Source: Robbsia andropogonis (GTDB taxonomy: Bacteria > Pseudomonadota > Gammaproteobacteria > Burkholderiales > Burkholderiaceae). From it: a stretch of DNA of 64,000 nt. The number at the start of each line of letters is the position of its first letter. Positions within the stretch are counted from its first letter, which is position 1. Below the pieces are notes generated by a model. It had not been told where the DNA came from. It saw only the letters and a list, made by a program, of their open reading frames with translations, and ran no database searches. The translations under genes were made by a program, and so were the position numbers. This document shows positions 19,910 through 27,295 of the stretch, piece after piece. The stretch is from assembly GCF_000970345.1 (NCBI RefSeq), contig NZ_LAQU01000021.1, positions 27,325 through 91,324 of the forward strand. The letters run 5' to 3'.

Positions 19910-19920
19910 CTGGCCCGATT

Positions 19921-21138
19921 TCAGTCGTTGGCCTGCTGGTCCTGCTCCTGCCAGATCTTTTCGGCCAAATGGAAGGCCGAGTTTGCAGCAGGGACGCCGC
20001 AATAAATCGCGCACTGCAATAACACCTCCTTGACCTCCTCGCGCGACACGCCGTTGTTGCGCGCGGCACGCAGATGTAGCGCCAACTCCTCGCCCCGGTT
20101 CAACGCGATCATCAACCCAATGGTCAACAGACTGCGGGTATGCCGCGGCAAGCCGTCGCGGGTCCAGATGCCGCCCCATGCGTAGCGGGTGATCAGATCC
20201 TGGAATTCCTCGTTGAACGGTGTGAGATGCGTAAGCGATCGATCGACGTGCGCCGAACCAAGGACTTCACGGCGTACCGCCAGTCCCATTTGGTAGCGGG
20301 TCTTTTCCTGCAAGGCGCCACGATCGAGAAAGTCCAGCAGCACTTGCGTATAGTTAGAGGCTTGCTCGATATTGGCAATATGGCCGGTTGCCAGCTCCTT
20401 GTACCGCGCGCCTGCTATCTGCGCATGCAGCCAACGGCCCTGCTCGGCACTGGTCGATAAATCATAGGTGCCGGCGATGACGAGCGTAGGTGTCTTGACC
20501 AAGGCCGCCTGCTCACGCAGATCTGCGCTCGCCAGCGCGCCGCAGTTCGCGCAATAGCCGTCCTGCGACGTGGACTTCAGGACGGCACGCAACGGTGTCA
20601 ATGCTTCAGGATGCGCGGCCTGAAACCCTTCCGTGAACCATCGCGACAGGATCGTATCGGCAAACCCCGCCAGCGTCTTTTCCCGCACCGTATCGACACG
20701 CGTTTGCCAGGATGCGTCCGTGCCGACCTTCGCCGCGGTGTTGCTCAATACCAGTCGGTCCAGGCGATCCGGATGATGGATCGCCAACGCAAGCCCGGTC
20801 AACCCTCCCATCGAGATACCGCAAAAATGGCTACGCGTCACGCCGAGATGATCCCATAGCGCGATGACGTCGTCGCGTAATTGCTCGATCGTATAGGGGC
20901 CCTGCGGCGCGCTCGACTGGCCGTGTCCCCGCGTGTCATAGCGCAGCACGCGGAAATAACGCGATAGCACATCGGCTTGTGACCACCACATCGTCAAGTC
21001 CGTTCCCAATGAATTAGAGAACGTCAACCACGGCGCACCGTCGGGTCCTTCGACACGATAGCGCAGGCGCACACCATTGACGTCCGCCCATTGGTCTTGC
21101 ACCTGAGGTGTCGCGCGATCCGTCGCGTTTGGCTCCAT
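19921..21138 (-). CDS. pcaL: PcaDC fusion: 3-oxoadipate enol-lactonase / 4-carboxymuconolactone decarboxylase
   Basis: One 405-residue protein carries two consecutive steps of the protocatechuate branch of the beta-ketoadipate pathway. Residues 20-265 are an alpha/beta hydrolase (PcaD) with nucleophile S109 in GISMG, RYDTRGHGQS, and catalytic His in the ATGHIAN motif. Residues 280-400 are carboxymuconolactone decarboxylase (PcaC), with GIWTRDGLPRHTRSL and ELALHLRAARNNGVS. Such D-C fusions are known in other bacteria and are sometimes named PcaL. The ATG at 21138 (MEPNATDRAT) lies 37 bp after the pcaB stop; the longer open frame reads back into pcaB and is not used. Together with PcaB it converts carboxymuconate to 3-oxoadipate. 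Confidence 0.93.
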   Translation of the reverse strand: MEPNATDRATPQVQDQWADVNGVRLRYRVEGPDGAPWLTFSNSLGTDLTMWWSQADVLSRYFRVLRYDTRGHGQSSAPQGPYTIEQLRDDVIALWDHLGVTRSHFCGISMGGLTGLALAIHHPDRLDRLVLSNTAAKVGTDASWQTRVDTVREKTLAGFADTILSRWFTEGFQAAHPEALTPLRAVLKSTSQDGYCANCGALASADLREQAALVKTPTLVIAGTYDLSTSAEQGRWLHAQIAGARYKELATGHIANIEQASNYTQVLLDFLDRGALQEKTRYQMGLAVRREVLGSAHVDRSLTHLTPFNEEFQDLITRYAWGGIWTRDGLPRHTRSLLTIGLMIALNRGEELALHLRAARNNGVSREEVKEVLLQCAIYCGVPAANSAFHLAEKIWQEQDQQAND

Positions 21139-21175
21139 CGATTGTCTCCAGTCAGAATATGCGAATGTTGGTGTA

Positions 21176-22567
21176 TCAGTTTGCAGCGTCAAATCGGGCG
21201 AGCACGGCATCGACGAACGCGCCGGCCTGGCCCGTGTAGTGCGCCGGGTCCAGCAACCGCGCAAGTTGCGACTCGGACAATTGTGCGCGGACTTCCGGCT
21301 GCTCCTGTAGCAGATCACGCAGTGGCCGCTTTTGCGCTACCGCCGCTTTTGAAGCGGCTTCCACGAGATGATGCGCTTCCATTCGGCCCAGGCGCTCGCC
21401 CAACGCCAGCATTACCGCCTCGCCGAGAATCAAACCGCGGGTCAGCTCCAGATTCGCCGACAGCCGCGCCGTATCCACATTCAACCCATCAAGCATCGCG
21501 TTTGTCGCATCCAGCGCGCCGCTGGTCAGCCGTGCGATGTCGGGGAGCGCGTCCCACTCGGCTTGCCATCCCCCCAAGGCCCGCTCGTGTTGCTGCACCA
21601 TGCCACCCAGCATCGTAGCCACCAGCGGCGGCACCCGGTGCGCCGCGGTCAGCACCGCAGCGCAGCCGACAGGATTGCGCTTATGGGGCATCGTCGACGA
21701 ACCGCCTTTGCCCGCGCCGGCAGGCTCCGCCAATTCACCTATCTCGGTTTGCATCTGCAAGGCGACGTCATTGGCAAGTTTGCCTAGACTCCCTGTCAGC
21801 ATGCCCCAGCCGCATGCCAACTCGGCCAAGCGATCGCGCTGAGTATGCCAGGACACATCCGGCACCCGCAGATCAAGCATCCGCGCCAAGGTGACGAGCA
21901 CCGGCTGCGCAAGCGCCCCAAGACTGGCCAACGTCCCCGCGGCCCCCCCGAACTGCAACACGCGCACTTGCTCGCGAGCGCTTGCGAGCCGGGCGCGATG
22001 GCGCAACATCGCATCGAGCGCTTGCGCGAACTTCAGCCCCAATGTGATCGGTAGTGCCTGCTGCAGCCACGTTCGCCCGACTTGCGGCGTGTCACGATGG
22101 GCGCGTGCCAGCGTCGCGAGCTGGTGGCTGAGGCGCTGCAACGCGGCGTCGATCACGTCACAGCTTTCCAGTGCCTGCAGGACGGTCGCCGTATCGATGA
22201 TGTCCTGGCTCGTCGCGCCCCAATGCACGAAGCGCGAAGCATCCGCGTCGCGGACCTTGACCACCGCTGTCAACTGTTTGACCAAGGGAATGGCTGTGTT
22301 ACCGGCCGTCGCGCTGGCATCCAGCAGTGCGGGTATGTCGAAGTTCTCGACACGACACGCGGCGGCAATCGGCTCTACCGCCGATCGTGGCACGACACCG
22401 ACTTCCGCGCTGGCCCGCGTCAACGCCGCTTCCACATCAAGCATGCGTTGTAGCGTGGCTTCGACATCCCAGATCGGCAGCAGCGCCCGGCCACCGTAAA
22501 GCGTGTCGGTCAGGCGCCCGCTGGCTTTTGCCTTACCGGAATGCGGAGTCTCGGATATCGGATGCAT
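21176..22567 (-). CDS. pcaB: 3-carboxy-cis,cis-muconate cycloisomerase
   Basis: PcaB converts 3-carboxy-cis,cis-muconate to 4-carboxymuconolactone, the step after protocatechuate 3,4-dioxygenase. The 463-residue protein belongs to the fumarase/aspartase superfamily and has the signature GSSTMPHKRNP at residues 289-299, plus HWGATSQD and GRTWLQQALP, which are characteristic of PcaB. Length matches the family. It is the first gene of a minus-strand pcaB-pcaDC pair. The region upstream contains repeated CGAAC elements that look like a binding site for a pca regulator. The ATG at 22567 has only a weak ribosome-binding site. Confidence 0.95.
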   Translation of the reverse strand: MHPISETPHSGKAKASGRLTDTLYGGRALLPIWDVEATLQRMLDVEAALTRASAEVGVVPRSAVEPIAAACRVENFDIPALLDASATAGNTAIPLVKQLTAVVKVRDADASRFVHWGATSQDIIDTATVLQALESCDVIDAALQRLSHQLATLARAHRDTPQVGRTWLQQALPITLGLKFAQALDAMLRHRARLASAREQVRVLQFGGAAGTLASLGALAQPVLVTLARMLDLRVPDVSWHTQRDRLAELACGWGMLTGSLGKLANDVALQMQTEIGELAEPAGAGKGGSSTMPHKRNPVGCAAVLTAAHRVPPLVATMLGGMVQQHERALGGWQAEWDALPDIARLTSGALDATNAMLDGLNVDTARLSANLELTRGLILGEAVMLALGERLGRMEAHHLVEAASKAAVAQKRPLRDLLQEQPEVRAQLSESQLARLLDPAHYTGQAGAFVDAVLARFDAAN

Positions 22568-22900
22568 GAATAAACTCGTGTATGTTCGAACAGCGAACGT
22601 ATATTCTTTAAGCGAACAAGTTTTTTATAGTAGGGGTCCGCCAAGACCGTTGTCAACGGACGCAATCGTGCAAGGAGAAGAATCACCGTGATTTTTCCCG
22701 TTTCACGGGTAAACCATAGGCACCGCCTCTTGGCACAGCCCGATGTCGGGCAATCGCATGAAATGCATCGGTGGATCAAGCAAACGTACCGCAACGCCAG
22801 CGAGGTGCGTCATCGGTCCGCTTTTCTGGCCAGATGCTCGCCGTTCCGACCGGAACGCTTGCATCCGGCATGCCGAAACACACTGCACTACCCATTCGCG
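22568..22900. promoter_or_regulatory. pcaB upstream region with repeated CGAAC operator-like elements
   Basis: This 333-bp region separates pcaB from the end of pcaQ. Close to the pcaB start is a perfect palindrome TGTTCGAACA (22583-22592), followed by two direct copies of GCGAAC (22593-22598 and 22612-22617) spaced 19 bp apart, about two helical turns. This arrangement suggests a regulator site overlapping the pcaB promoter. No gene is convincing in the remainder; a 60-odd codon frame here has no recognisable features. Which regulator binds is not shown; PcaQ or an IclR-type protein are candidates. Confidence 0.45.
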
Positions 22901-23827
22901 CTATCTTAATTTAGCAGCGTCGCGCAGGCAGCTCAGCCAGCCCAGCAATGCAGCGGGAGCTTGACGATCCACTGGCAAGATCATCCCGACAGGCTCTTCG
23001 GAGCCGGCGGTGGAAATCGGAAGGGTGGCGAGCACACCCCGTGTCACATCTAGTCTCACCGCACTATGGGGCACAAACCAGACAAAATGATGCTCGCGAG
23101 TCAGCTGGCGACCTACCGAAACCGATACTGTCTCGATATTCGGCCCATTGGCCAGCGCGGCGCCATCCTGCAGCGTTGCGAGGATGCGATTGGCCGCTTC
23201 CCTTATCAACGTGCCCGCTGGCGGCAATATCAACGGATGGCGCTGCAATAGCGTGGCCGTGATACGGCCTTCCGATAGCAATGGATGCGTCGGGGACACG
23301 CACGCGCACAGCGGCTCGCTGCGCAGGAATTCGAAATTGAGCCCGGCCATGGCCGCCGGATCAGCAATACGCCCCAGCGCCATATCGAGCTCCGCGTCGC
23401 GCATACTGTCCAACAGCATGCGATTGGTGCCGGTAGTCAGTGACAACGTGACATGCGGCCAGGCTTCGCCGAAACGACAAATCGCGTCACTCACCCAGTC
23501 ACTGACGAGTGTGGGCAAAACACCCACCCGGAGGCGTTCGGGACCGAGATCCGCTGCATGCATCGCCGCATGCACGCCATCCTGAAGACTGATCATGCAG
23601 GCGGCGGCGTGTCGTTGAAAGACCATGGCCGTCGGCGTCGGGGTCGCGCCGTTACGGCCGCGGGCAAACAGCGATACCCCCAGCGCGTCTTCCAACTCCG
23701 TCAAAGTCTTCGAGGCCGCGGGTTGGCTGATCGACAAGGCATCGGCGGCCTTCTGCAGGCTGCCCTGTTGCAAGACGGCCAGGAAACATTGGAGATGACG
23801 CAACTTGATACGATTGAGCGTATTCAT
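22901..23827 (-). CDS. pcaQ: LysR-family regulator of protocatechuate catabolism, PcaQ-like
   Basis: A LysR regulator of 308 residues starting MNTLNRIKLRHLQCF, with the HTH in residues 10-65 (LQKAADALSISQPAASKTL) and an effector domain following. PcaQ proteins activate pca operons in response to carboxymuconate. The name rests on the characteristic KLRHLQCFLAVLQQGSLQKAA N-terminus and on position: it is divergent from pcaHG and next to pcaB-pcaDC. The ATG at 23827 is chosen because the HTH follows at the usual distance; the open frame upstream reads across the divergent promoter and into pcaH. The shared 229-bp region with pcaH contains candidate operator repeats. Confidence 0.88.
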   Translation of the reverse strand: MNTLNRIKLRHLQCFLAVLQQGSLQKAADALSISQPAASKTLTELEDALGVSLFARGRNGATPTPTAMVFQRHAAACMISLQDGVHAAMHAADLGPERLRVGVLPTLVSDWVSDAICRFGEAWPHVTLSLTTGTNRMLLDSMRDAELDMALGRIADPAAMAGLNFEFLRSEPLCACVSPTHPLLSEGRITATLLQRHPLILPPAGTLIREAANRILATLQDGAALANGPNIETVSVSVGRQLTREHHFVWFVPHSAVRLDVTRGVLATLPISTAGSEEPVGMILPVDRQAPAALLGWLSCLRDAAKLR

Positions 23828-23882
23828 GAAAACGGCTTCGACTTGAAACAGGGTGGCTTTAAAGGGAATAGGTTGCGATATA

Positions 23883-23918
23883 AGGGTTAACACCCTGAAA
23901 CCGCCGGTTTGGATAACC
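23883..23918. promoter_or_regulatory. Candidate PcaQ operator between pcaQ and pcaH
   Basis: Two short dyads lie in the divergent promoter region: AGGGT-TAAC-ACCCT (23883-23896) and GGTT-TGGAT-AACC (23906-23918). The second contains ATAACC, the half-site described for PcaQ of rhizobia (ATAACC-N4-GGTTAA), but the full motif is not present in that form. The location, about 56-90 bp from the pcaQ start and 140-175 bp from pcaH, is suitable for a LysR activator. Role inferred. Confidence 0.4.
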
Positions 23919-24056
23919 CTGAAAAAACACCATTTTGCATGCGAATCAGTTAAGCATACAGTGTCGACATTGCAGCGCCGATTAAAAACCCCGCAATAAG
24001 CGGCACCGTTCCGCTGCTCGGATACACGACGCGCCCCCAATAATAGGAGACATGAC

Positions 24057-24758
24057 ATGTCCACGGTATTGATCACCCCACGCGATTGGGAAACGCAGCC
24101 CGCGTATTCCACGCCCCCTTATCGCTCAACCGCACTGCGCGCGCCGAGCCACGGGTTGATTCCGCTCCCTGCGAAACTGCGTGACCTGCGTGCGCCGGTC
24201 TATGGCGCTGAACGGCTTGGTGCGCTCGATCACGACTTGACGCGCAACGCGGCCCGTAACGGTGAGCCTCTCGGCGAACGCATCATTGTCACGGGACGTG
24301 TGCTGGACGAAGGCGGCCAACCAGTCCGCAACACCTTGGTCGAAGTCTGGCAAGCGAACGCCGCCGGACGCTACGTGCACAAAGTGGATCAGCACGGTGC
24401 ACCGCTCGATCCGAATTTCCTCGGCGCCGGGCGATGCATGACCGACAACGATGGACGCTACCGTTTCATGACGATCAAGCCGGGCGCGTACCCGTGGGGC
24501 AACCATCCGAATGCGTGGCGCCCGCAGCATATCCATTTTTCATTGTTCGGCGATTACTTTGCCTCGCGGCTGGTGACCCAGATGTATTTTCCGGGGGATC
24601 CGCTGTTTGCATTCGATCCTATCTATCAAGGTACGCCGGAAGCCTATCGCGACCGGCTGGTCGCACGCTTCGATCTGGATACGACGGAGCCCGACTTCGC
24701 CCTGGCATATCAATTCGATATCGTCCTGCGCGGTCCGCAACAAACGCCGATGGAGTAA
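24057..24758 (+). CDS. pcaH: Protocatechuate 3,4-dioxygenase beta subunit
   Basis: PcaH is the catalytic, Fe(III)-carrying subunit of protocatechuate 3,4-dioxygenase, which cleaves protocatechuate between its hydroxyls to 3-carboxy-cis,cis-muconate. The 233-residue protein shows the family core RVLDEGGQPV, LVEVWQANAAGRY and the metal-binding block KPGAYPWGNHPNAWRP then QHIHFSLFG, which carries the ligand tyrosine and the two histidines. TAGGAG lies 7-12 nt before the chosen ATG; a second ATG is 5 nt upstream in another frame. pcaG follows after 6 bp, so the two subunits are co-translated. Confidence 0.97.
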   Translation: MSTVLITPRDWETQPAYSTPPYRSTALRAPSHGLIPLPAKLRDLRAPVYGAERLGALDHDLTRNAARNGEPLGERIIVTGRVLDEGGQPVRNTLVEVWQANAAGRYVHKVDQHGAPLDPNFLGAGRCMTDNDGRYRFMTIKPGAYPWGNHPNAWRPQHIHFSLFGDYFASRLVTQMYFPGDPLFAFDPIYQGTPEAYRDRLVARFDLDTTEPDFALAYQFDIVLRGPQQTPME

Positions 24759-24764
24759 GCCGAC

Positions 24765-25406
24765 ATGACCACAACCACACAAAACGCCACCTCGGCCAAG
24801 CACAGCACGACGTCGGATCATCCGCTCAAGCAGACACCGTCGCAGACTGTCGGTCCGTATTTTGCCTATGGCTTGACGCCGACGCAGTATAACTATGGCT
24901 TCGAAAGCCTGTTCACGCCCGTCATCGCCCAGCCTGAGGCAAAGGGCGAACACATCACGATCACGGGACAGGTGTTCGATGCGAACGGGGTGCCCATCGC
25001 TGATGCCCTGCTGGAATTTCTGCAACCGAATAGCGAAGGTCGATATATCGGCACGCCGCAGGAAGCCGCTGAAACCGGCTTCAGCGGCTTCGGTCGCGTT
25101 GGTACCGGAACGGACCCGAAGGCACGTTATACGATCGACACGTTGAAGCCAGGCGTTGCCGTCGCGGGAGACGCGCCGCACATCAATGTCATCGTGCTGA
25201 TGCGCGGTCTGCTGGTGCATGCGTTCACGCGCATCTACTTCGATGACGAAGCGGCCGCGAACAGCAATGACCCGGTGTTGAGCACGGTGCCCGCCGAACG
25301 CCGTGCGACACTGATCGCCAAGCGCGAACCGATTTCCGGCAAGAAGACCTATCGATTCGATGTCCGCATGCAAGGCGATGGGGAAACCGTGTTTTTCGAC
25401 CTGTAA
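24765..25406 (+). CDS. pcaG: Protocatechuate 3,4-dioxygenase alpha subunit
   Basis: PcaG is the structural partner of PcaH in the heterodimeric intradiol dioxygenase. The 213-residue protein contains LKQTPSQTVGPYFAYGLTP, typical of the alpha subunit start, then DANGVPIADALLEFLQPN and a C-terminal half with HINVIVLMRGLLVHAFTR. As expected for the alpha subunit, the iron-ligand histidine pair of PcaH is not conserved. It follows pcaH by 6 bp. A long open frame on the opposite strand of this gene is a GC-driven shadow. A strong hairpin terminator follows. Confidence 0.96.
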   Translation: MTTTTQNATSAKHSTTSDHPLKQTPSQTVGPYFAYGLTPTQYNYGFESLFTPVIAQPEAKGEHITITGQVFDANGVPIADALLEFLQPNSEGRYIGTPQEAAETGFSGFGRVGTGTDPKARYTIDTLKPGVAVAGDAPHINVIVLMRGLLVHAFTRIYFDDEAAANSNDPVLSTVPAERRATLIAKREPISGKKTYRFDVRMQGDGETVFFDL

Positions 25407-25462
25407 CGCGACAACGTCGGTTATCTCGCTCATGGCCTATCGTGGCGAGAGATAGCATGATG

Positions 25463-25505
25463 AAAGGAAAGAGGCCGGGATCATGCGTCCCGGCCCCTTT
25501 CCTTT
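25463..25505. terminator. Bidirectional intrinsic terminator between pcaG and the DUF3830 gene
   Basis: A long near-perfect inverted repeat: AAAGGAAAG-A-GGCCGGGA, 7-nt loop (25481-25487), then TCCCGGCC-C-CTTTCCTTT. The GC-rich stem is 8 bp and is extended by a 9-bp A/G:C/T stem after one mismatch. T-rich sequence follows on the plus strand and also on the minus strand (complement of the A/G arm). It sits between two convergent genes, so it probably ends both pcaHG and the N-heterocycle operon. Confidence 0.85.
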
Positions 25506-25551
25506 TATTCAAGACCCCCGGACGACTCGCGTCGGCGCGTGGGGCACCGCC

Positions 25552-25989
25552 TTATTCGTCGGCGTTCGCCAATTCGAAGCGAACTGGCTGAGCACCTTCC
25601 CATAGCGTGCGCACGCCCAGGTCACGCAGCTTCTCCTTGCCTTCGACGATGGTCAGGAAGTGATTGCCGGCCAGTTGCCCTAGCTTGCTGGCAAAGCAGC
25701 AGGAACCATATGCAAGAATGATTTCGGTCTCGCTATAGCCGCCCGGATAGAACAACACGTCGCCGACGGACGGATGGCTCGTGTGATTCTCGAAACCCAC
25801 GGGCTGTCCGTCGAGTTCCAGTTTCCAATCACCCAGCGGTACCCAGCAACCCTCGCCGCTCCACCGGACATGGATCAGCTTTTGTTCGTACGGTAGCAAC
25901 GATAGGAAGGCCTTGACCGTATGCGGTGCATCGGGGTGGGTTTCAGCAATGAATACGTCGTCGCCAGAGGTGATCTTGATTCGGGTCAT
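25552..25989 (-). CDS. DUF3830 family protein (cyclophilin-like)
   Basis: A 145-residue soluble protein with no signal peptide. The pattern MTRIKITSGDDVFIAETHPDAPHT then FLSLLPYEQKLIHVRWSGE matches the DUF3830 family, which has a cyclophilin-like beta-barrel fold and no proven function. Family members have been seen near hydantoinase, ureide and amidohydrolase genes. Here it is the last gene of a minus-strand run, 33 bp after the hpxO-like gene and downstream of the uraD::allC fusion. By context it could help in urate or ureide processing, for example in a step for which no enzyme is present here; that is inference. The ATG at 25989 starts the conserved part. Confidence 0.8.
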   Translation of the reverse strand: MTRIKITSGDDVFIAETHPDAPHTVKAFLSLLPYEQKLIHVRWSGEGCWVPLGDWKLELDGQPVGFENHTSHPSVGDVLFYPGGYSETEIILAYGSCCFASKLGQLAGNHFLTIVEGKEKLRDLGVRTLWEGAQPVRFELANADE

Positions 25990-26022
25990 GGTAGTGGTGT
26001 GGTGTTCGTATCGAGCGCGGGC

Positions 26023-27246
26023 CTAGCCAAACGGGCCGGACACCGCTGTTTTATGCAACCCGGCAATGATGCCTTCGCCGCTTTCCGTACGCAACTCATC
26101 GTACCAGGCTTGTGTCGCGGTCGCGTCGCTCCCGTGAAGCAATGCGGCGCGGGCGCGGGCGCGCTCAATCACCTGCCTGACGCGCGGCAAGCGTGCTTGC
26201 GCAAATATCTGCAATGCCTCCGGCAAGTCATCGTGCCGTCCCGCGTCCAACGCTCGCGCCAGCAGCCACGCATCCTCCATTGCGAGGCAACCGCCCTGGC
26301 CGAGGTCCGGTGCCATCGCATGCGCCGCATCGCCGATCATGACCACGCGACCGTCGTTCATCCGGGGAACCGGGTCCGTATCATAAATCGCCACCCGCGC
26401 AATCGTCTCGGGGTCGAGCCGCTCTATCAAACGCTTCACCTGCGGCGCCCAACCCGCGAAATGCATTTCCAACGCGCGACGATGTTGCTCCGGATCCGTC
26501 TCCGCCGGCATGTCCGCCTCGGCTTCCGTCATGGGTACATCGAAAAAGAAGTAAAACTCGCCGATTGCCCCCCCGCGTCCTCCAGGGTGACCTCCGGTTC
26601 CCATCGGCATCAATGACACCCGCTTGCCTTCCCCAACAAATTGCTCCCACGCATCGGGCTCCGCCAGGTCACGCGACACTGGAATGCGCCCATTCCAATT
26701 GACGTACCCCCGATAGCGTCGCGGGACCGGCACGCCAGCCACCTGGTCGCGCAATCCGGACCGATTGCCGTCCGCCACCACGAACACGTCCGCGCGGTGC
26801 ATTTCCCCGTCGTCCAGCGTCACGGTCACACCATCGGCGTCCTGCGAATAGCCGACGCATGCCGCCCCAAGCACCACATGCGCCGGATCCACCGCTTCGA
26901 GCAATAGTCGCTGCAGCGCGGTACGCGCAATAGGTTTGGCGCGCTCGTGTACCGATTCGTAGAGAGGCCGCAGCGCGAAACGCGTCATCAGATGCCCCCC
27001 CTGATCGCGATAGCTCATCGTGTTCATCGTGCCTGCCGCGACGTCCATGCCGACGCCCAAGCCGAGCGCGCGCAGCACCTTCACACCGTTCGGCCAGACG
27101 GAGATGGCGGCTCCAATCGGCTGCAGCGCACGGGTGCGCTCGAAAACACGAACCAAGTGACCTGCGCGGCGTAATGCGAGCGCCGCGCTCAACCCGGCGA
27201 TGCCCGCTCCCGCGATAATGATATCGAGTGGTTTGTTCGTATCCAT
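26023..27246 (-). CDS. hpxO: FAD-dependent urate hydroxylase, HpxO-like
   Basis: A 407-residue single-component flavin monooxygenase of the aromatic hydroxylase class. It has the N-terminal FAD dinucleotide fold GAGIAGLS (from G13), the second FAD motif GDAAHAMAPDLGQGG, and the DG motif VADGNRSG. Stretches such as GAAISVWPNGVK, YVNWNGRIP, FVGEGKRVSLMPMG, FYFFFDVPM and a C-terminal TQAWYDELRTESGE are those I recall for Klebsiella HpxO, which oxidises urate to 5-hydroxyisourate using NADH. An insert GTGGHPGGRGGAIGE precedes FYFFFDV. The adjacent uraD::allC gene supports a role in urate breakdown. No hydroxyisourate hydrolase gene is in the window. The ATG at 27246 fits; upstream residues in the open frame are not homologous. 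Confidence 0.85.
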   Translation of the reverse strand: MDTNKPLDIIIAGAGIAGLSAALALRRAGHLVRVFERTRALQPIGAAISVWPNGVKVLRALGLGVGMDVAAGTMNTMSYRDQGGHLMTRFALRPLYESVHERAKPIARTALQRLLLEAVDPAHVVLGAACVGYSQDADGVTVTLDDGEMHRADVFVVADGNRSGLRDQVAGVPVPRRYRGYVNWNGRIPVSRDLAEPDAWEQFVGEGKRVSLMPMGTGGHPGGRGGAIGEFYFFFDVPMTEAEADMPAETDPEQHRRALEMHFAGWAPQVKRLIERLDPETIARVAIYDTDPVPRMNDGRVVMIGDAAHAMAPDLGQGGCLAMEDAWLLARALDAGRHDDLPEALQIFAQARLPRVRQVIERARARAALLHGSDATATQAWYDELRTESGEGIIAGLHKTAVSGPFG

Positions 27247-27295
27247 TGCGGCATCTCTCACGATCAATGCAACGTCTCGAAAACAACGCGACGGA

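Noticed and set aside
24540..25433. 297-codon open frame on the minus strand opposite pcaH/pcaG
   Set aside because: It is fully antisense to two certain genes, has Arg/His-rich residues with no domain, and arises from GC-rich third codon positions.
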